Positions 5,344-7,909 of a stretch of DNA of 7,909 nt are shown here, in pieces. A program made the position numbers and the translations under genes. The notes beneath the pieces were generated by a model. The model made no database searches. It worked only from the letters and a program-made list of their open reading frames with translations, and was not told where the DNA came from. Each line of letters starts with the position of its first letter. Positions within the stretch are counted from its first letter, which is position 1. Source of the stretch: Betaproteobacteria bacterium TMED41 (GTDB lineage Bacteria; Pseudomonadota; Gammaproteobacteria; Burkholderiales; Burkholderiaceae_A); NCBI GenBank assembly GCA_002167365.1, contig NHCU01000039.1, positions 27,691-35,599 of the forward strand. Reading direction: 5' to 3'.

Positions 5344-7125
5344 CTATGCCTTTGCTAAATCATCAGCAGCTTCTTCAGTAGCTCGCTCATTTTCTCGTTT
5401 AACCTTCCACTGAACATACACACCCAAAGCCAAAACAGAAACTATTGGACAAATCGATGCCGAGGCAAGTATACCGAAACCCTCAACGGCACCTAACGCG
5501 TTACCAAACCCCAAACCCATGGCCAAAACAAGTGGTACTGTGATCGGACCAGTTGTTACACCGGCACTATCCCAGCCAACATTCACAAACTCCTCTGTCG
5601 AGAAATAAGTAAGAACTACTCCAGCTATGTAACCAGGAACAAGTATGTATAAAATACTAAAATCAAAAATTAACTTTATAATTCCAAGCGTTATTCCAAT
5701 AGCAACTCCAAAAGAAACAGAATACATCAACATGGATTTTTTGAATGACCCGTTAGTTAGATTTTGTACTGTCAATCCTAGTGCATTTAATGCGGGCTCA
5801 GCTAATGTTGCACCAAAGCCCAATATCCAAGCAAATAAAGCAGTGATGAATATACCGACACCTGCTTGATAAAGAGGAGCATTAGGCATAGATTCTAATT
5901 CGACAAACAAACCGGGAACAAGACTGCCAGCACTACCACCTAATTGTGAAAGCCCGTAAGTGAGTCCTATACTGAATATACACATGCCTACGACCGAGAG
6001 AACAAGGCCATAAATGACAATAAAAGCATTTGGTAACTTCTCTCTGAGTACAACGAAAAGTACAATCATTAAGAAAATCACTAATGGAACAATTGCTCTG
6101 ACTCCACCCACAACCTCGGCATAAGGAGATTGTTCATACCATAAAGCTTGACCAACAGCAGATGCTGCCTCAGCCTTTGCGGCAGCCTCAGCAAGTATCA
6201 CATCTACAGGAACTGTAAACTTGAGAACTATTGCCAAACCTAAAACTGCCATTATAGGAAGTATTGATGCTAACGTAACAATTCCAAAACCTTGAAGTTT
6301 ACTATCACCACCACCACCGGCAGTGGCAACTCCGATACCTAGAGCAAGGACTAATGGAACTGTAACAGGGCCTGTAGTGACAGCACCACAATCCCAAGCT
6401 AATCCAACCATAGTTCTAAGATCTTCATCAAAAGTACAAAACCCAGTCATAATAACAACTGGTATTAAACCCAAATAGATCAAGGGCTTTAAACTCCAAT
6501 CGTAAAGAAATCTAAGAGTTCCAATAACAGCAGCAATTCCAACAGCCATCCCAACAACCAAAACTGTAGTGCCAACTCTATCATTCAGAAGTGTATATAA
6601 ATAAGGAGCATCTTCGGCTTTGACAATTTGACCGGCAATTTGAAGCGCACCTATTGCAGGTTCTGCAAAGGTTACACCGATACCAAGCAAAAACGCTATG
6701 AACAAAACTCCTACAAGAGGTAATTTGAGAGGTAATTTGCCGCCTATAATTTCCCCAAAAGGCATTAAACCAAGTTTTAAGCCTTCCATGAAAAGCATCA
6801 ATCCGGCCATTACAGCAATTAATCCAATACTCAATAGTCCAGCGTCCGCAACAGGGACTTGTAAAACAATAATTTGAAATAAAGCCAAATATGCAGCTAA
6901 AGGCACAACTGCGTTGACTTGATCCATGAACCTGGTGCTCACATAGGGCTGAAGCAATCTATACATGTCTAAGTTAGACATTTTTAACTTTTCAGGCTTG
7001 TGAGGGATCTCATTACCACCGGAATCTTTATCAGGCTCAGGGGGCATTAATTTGGAATAGCTTATATCGTCCGAATCAACTGTCACTGCCTGAACATAAT
7101 CACCATATCTAACATTTCGCGGCAT
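5344..7125 (-). CDS. DUF1538-family integral membrane protein, two internal repeats, putative transporter
   Basis: A 593-residue multi-pass membrane protein that I assign to DUF1538 from its repeated motifs. A hydrophilic N-tail (about 1-65) precedes two homologous membrane halves. Half 1 has AEPAIGAL (154-161), AWDCGAVTTGPVTVPLVLA (243-261) and GFGIVTLASILPI (279-291). Half 2 has AEPALNAL (442-449), GWDSAGVTTGPITVPLVLA (517-535) and GFGILASASICPI (549-561). The charged C-tail (about 574-593) is Glu/Lys-rich. Conserved Glu, Asp, TTGP and Gly residues inside membrane segments, together with the duplication, suggest a secondary transporter or channel; the substrate is unknown. The start is set at ATG 7125 because AGGAGG lies four bases upstream (7130-7135). 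An in-frame ATG at 7170 would add 15 residues, but it would put that ribosome site inside the gene. It is the first gene of the cluster with two PII-like genes and the coiled-coil gene, 151 bases past galU. Confidence 0.8.
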   Translation of the reverse strand: MPRNVRYGDYVQAVTVDSDDISYSKLMPPEPDKDSGGNEIPHKPEKLKMSNLDMYRLLQPYVSTRFMDQVNAVVPLAAYLALFQIIVLQVPVADAGLLSIGLIAVMAGLMLFMEGLKLGLMPFGEIIGGKLPLKLPLVGVLFIAFLLGIGVTFAEPAIGALQIAGQIVKAEDAPYLYTLLNDRVGTTVLVVGMAVGIAAVIGTLRFLYDWSLKPLIYLGLIPVVIMTGFCTFDEDLRTMVGLAWDCGAVTTGPVTVPLVLALGIGVATAGGGGDSKLQGFGIVTLASILPIMAVLGLAIVLKFTVPVDVILAEAAAKAEAASAVGQALWYEQSPYAEVVGGVRAIVPLVIFLMIVLFVVLREKLPNAFIVIYGLVLSVVGMCIFSIGLTYGLSQLGGSAGSLVPGLFVELESMPNAPLYQAGVGIFITALFAWILGFGATLAEPALNALGLTVQNLTNGSFKKSMLMYSVSFGVAIGITLGIIKLIFDFSILYILVPGYIAGVVLTYFSTEEFVNVGWDSAGVTTGPITVPLVLAMGLGFGNALGAVEGFGILASASICPIVSVLALGVYVQWKVKRENERATEEAADDLAKA

Positions 7126-7129
7126 AATG

Positions 7130-7135
7130 CCTCCT
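7130..7135 (-). promoter_or_regulatory. Shine-Dalgarno sequence that fixes the DUF1538 start
   Basis: CCTCCT on the plus strand (AGGAGG on the coding strand) lies four bases before ATG 7125. It is the full consensus in a window where most ribosome sites are weak. It decides for the shorter protein over the in-frame ATG at 7170 and implies strong translation. Confidence 0.75.
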
Positions 7136-7149
7136 CGTAGATGAGCCAC

Positions 7150-7183
7150 AAACAAAAAAATTAATGACAAACATTTTTTGTTT
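7150..7183. repeat. Inverted repeat in the DUF1538 leader
   Basis: AAACAAAAAAAT (7150-7161) faces ATTTTTTGTTT (7173-7183), an almost perfect 11-pair inverted repeat with an 11-base spacer. It lies between the putative promoter and the Shine-Dalgarno sequence. It could be an operator or a weak leader hairpin. The stem holds only one G-C pair, so chance in A/T-rich DNA is a real alternative. Confidence 0.3.
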
Positions 7184-7212
7184 AAGAAATTTAGGTTTAA
7201 TAATAAACAACC

Positions 7213-7243
7213 ACTATACTAGAGCGGTTTTAAATTGTGTAAA
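7213..7243 (-). promoter_or_regulatory. Putative sigma70-type promoter for the DUF1538-PII cluster
   Basis: On the minus strand TTTACA (7238-7243) and TATAGT (7213-7218) resemble -35 and -10 boxes. The 19-base spacer is longer than the ideal 17. The position is right for a cluster promoter: past the galU stop, with a leader of about 80 bases before the DUF1538 ATG that contains an inverted repeat. The rest of the 151-base gap is A/T-rich with no clear galU terminator, so read-through from galU is possible. Confidence 0.4.
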
Positions 7244-7276
7244 AAATTTTTGAGTTTCATTAAAATTTTTAAAATA

Positions 7277-7909
7277 TCACAAGATTAATTCCTTCAACCA
7301 TGAATTAAATGCATTTCCCTCTGAAAGATGTTTTCTTCCTAGTGATACAGTAGCTCTCAAATAACCCTGTTTCGAACCGCAATCATATCTTGTGCCCAAA
7401 AATTTGTAAGAGAAAACTTTATGAGTTTTCATCAACTTGCGTATACCGTCTGTCAATTGAATTTCTCCGCCTTGACCTATTTCTTGACTTTTTAATATCG
7501 AGAAGATTTCCGGCGTAAGTATGTATCTTCCAACAACCGCAATATTAGATGGAGCATCTTCAGATTTAGGTTTCTCAACAATGTTAGTTACCATTCCAAG
7601 TTCATCATCGTAAATTTCATTTTCAATGATTCCATATTTTTTTGTTTCTGCCCATAACACTTCCTCAACTGCAATTATACTTTCACCTGTTTTATTAAAT
7701 TGCCTAACCATTTGTTCCAACGTCCCAGGACAATTTATATTTGAATCCATCAAATCGTCAGCCAAAAGAATTGCAAAAGGCTCGTTTCCAACCGCAGGGT
7801 AAGCACAAAAAATAGCATGGCCAAGACCAAGAGGCTCGGCTTGTCTTATGTAAATACAATTTATTCCTTTTGGAGGAATACTTTTAACAACGCTTATAAA
7901 TTCACTATT
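7277..7909 (-). CDS. galU: GalU, UTP-glucose-1-phosphate uridylyltransferase (5' truncated by window edge)
   Basis: The frame is open from the right edge to TGA 7277-7279 and gives the last 210 residues of a protein normally about 280-300 long, so roughly 75-90 N-terminal residues, including the GXGTRxLP nucleotide loop, lie outside. Visible motifs are QAEPLGLGHA (23-32), the ADD motif of the metal/nucleotide site (50-52), IAVEEV, IVEKP (110-114) before the sugar-binding region, GGEIQLTD (147-154) and RYDCGSKQGYL (174-184). The family makes UDP-glucose from UTP and glucose-1-phosphate in the cytoplasm, for cell-surface polysaccharide, lipopolysaccharide and glycogen-type pathways. A TTG at 7765 is internal (it lies within LLADD), not a start. 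It is co-directional with the DUF1538 cluster but separated by 151 bases with a likely promoter, so I do not infer a functional link. Confidence 0.93.
   Translation of the reverse strand, partial: NSEFISVVKSIPPKGINCIYIRQAEPLGLGHAIFCAYPAVGNEPFAILLADDLMDSNINCPGTLEQMVRQFNKTGESIIAVEEVLWAETKKYGIIENEIYDDELGMVTNIVEKPKSEDAPSNIAVVGRYILTPEIFSILKSQEIGQGGEIQLTDGIRKLMKTHKVFSYKFLGTRYDCGSKQGYLRATVSLGRKHLSEGNAFNSWLKELIL

Noticed and set aside
5645..5869. 74-codon plus-strand open frame inside the DUF1538 gene
   Set aside because: Antisense to the second conserved DUF1538 repeat; no independent evidence.
7126..7170. 15-residue N-terminal extension of the DUF1538 protein from ATG 7170
   Set aside because: AGGAGG at 7130-7135 sits just before ATG 7125 and would be internal to the longer version.
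7241..7276. Possible galU terminator from repeated AAAAATTTT blocks
   Set aside because: The blocks contain no G or C and are self-complementary by composition; no stable stem can be argued.

Overview
The window is AT-rich (GC in the high thirties by eye), tightly packed bacterial DNA with short intergenic gaps, a few 4-base ATGA gene overlaps and A/T-rich spacers. The style is that of a small-genome, probably aquatic proteobacterium. The GlnD tail at the left edge looks most like betaproteobacterial GlnD to me (basic SRR stretch, then FPITP, then GERVEDVF), but this placement is tentative. I see no tRNA, rRNA, CRISPR array, insertion sequence or phage gene.

Layout: (1) 1-294, plus strand, the 3' end of glnD, the PII uridylyltransferase. 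(2) 309-3619, minus strand, an ion-flux cluster. In transcription order it holds two tandem paralogous six-helix voltage-sensor channels (2714-3619 and 1761-2717, overlapping by 4 bases) and then a ClC chloride channel/transporter (309-1721). (3) 3668-3732, a large imperfect hairpin with a T-rich tail on the minus strand, probably the terminator that separates this cluster from the next. (4) 3757-7125, minus strand, a second cluster. In transcription order it holds a two-repeat DUF1538 membrane protein, two small divergent PII-like proteins overlapping by 4 bases, and an unrecognised coiled-coil protein. (5) 7277-7909, minus strand, the 3' two thirds or more of galU, running off the right edge.

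The most interesting unit is the DUF1538-PII-PII-coiled-coil cluster. A duplicated membrane protein followed directly by two PII-type trimer-forming proteins recalls AmtB-GlnK and SbtA-SbtB, where a PII protein gates a transporter in response to nucleotides. Here both PII proteins lack the long T-loop with its uridylylation tyrosine and have a changed B-loop, so any signalling should be GlnD-independent. The coiled-coil protein carries asparagine at one heptad position through most of its length.

The channel cluster is also unusual. All three transport proteins have non-standard residues at decisive positions. The K+-type filter TVGYGD is replaced by TSGYGN in one channel and IAGWGG in the other. 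The ClC gating glutamate is replaced by phenylalanine. Function is firm only for glnD and galU. The channel, ClC, PII and DUF1538 assignments are firm at family level but not for substrate.
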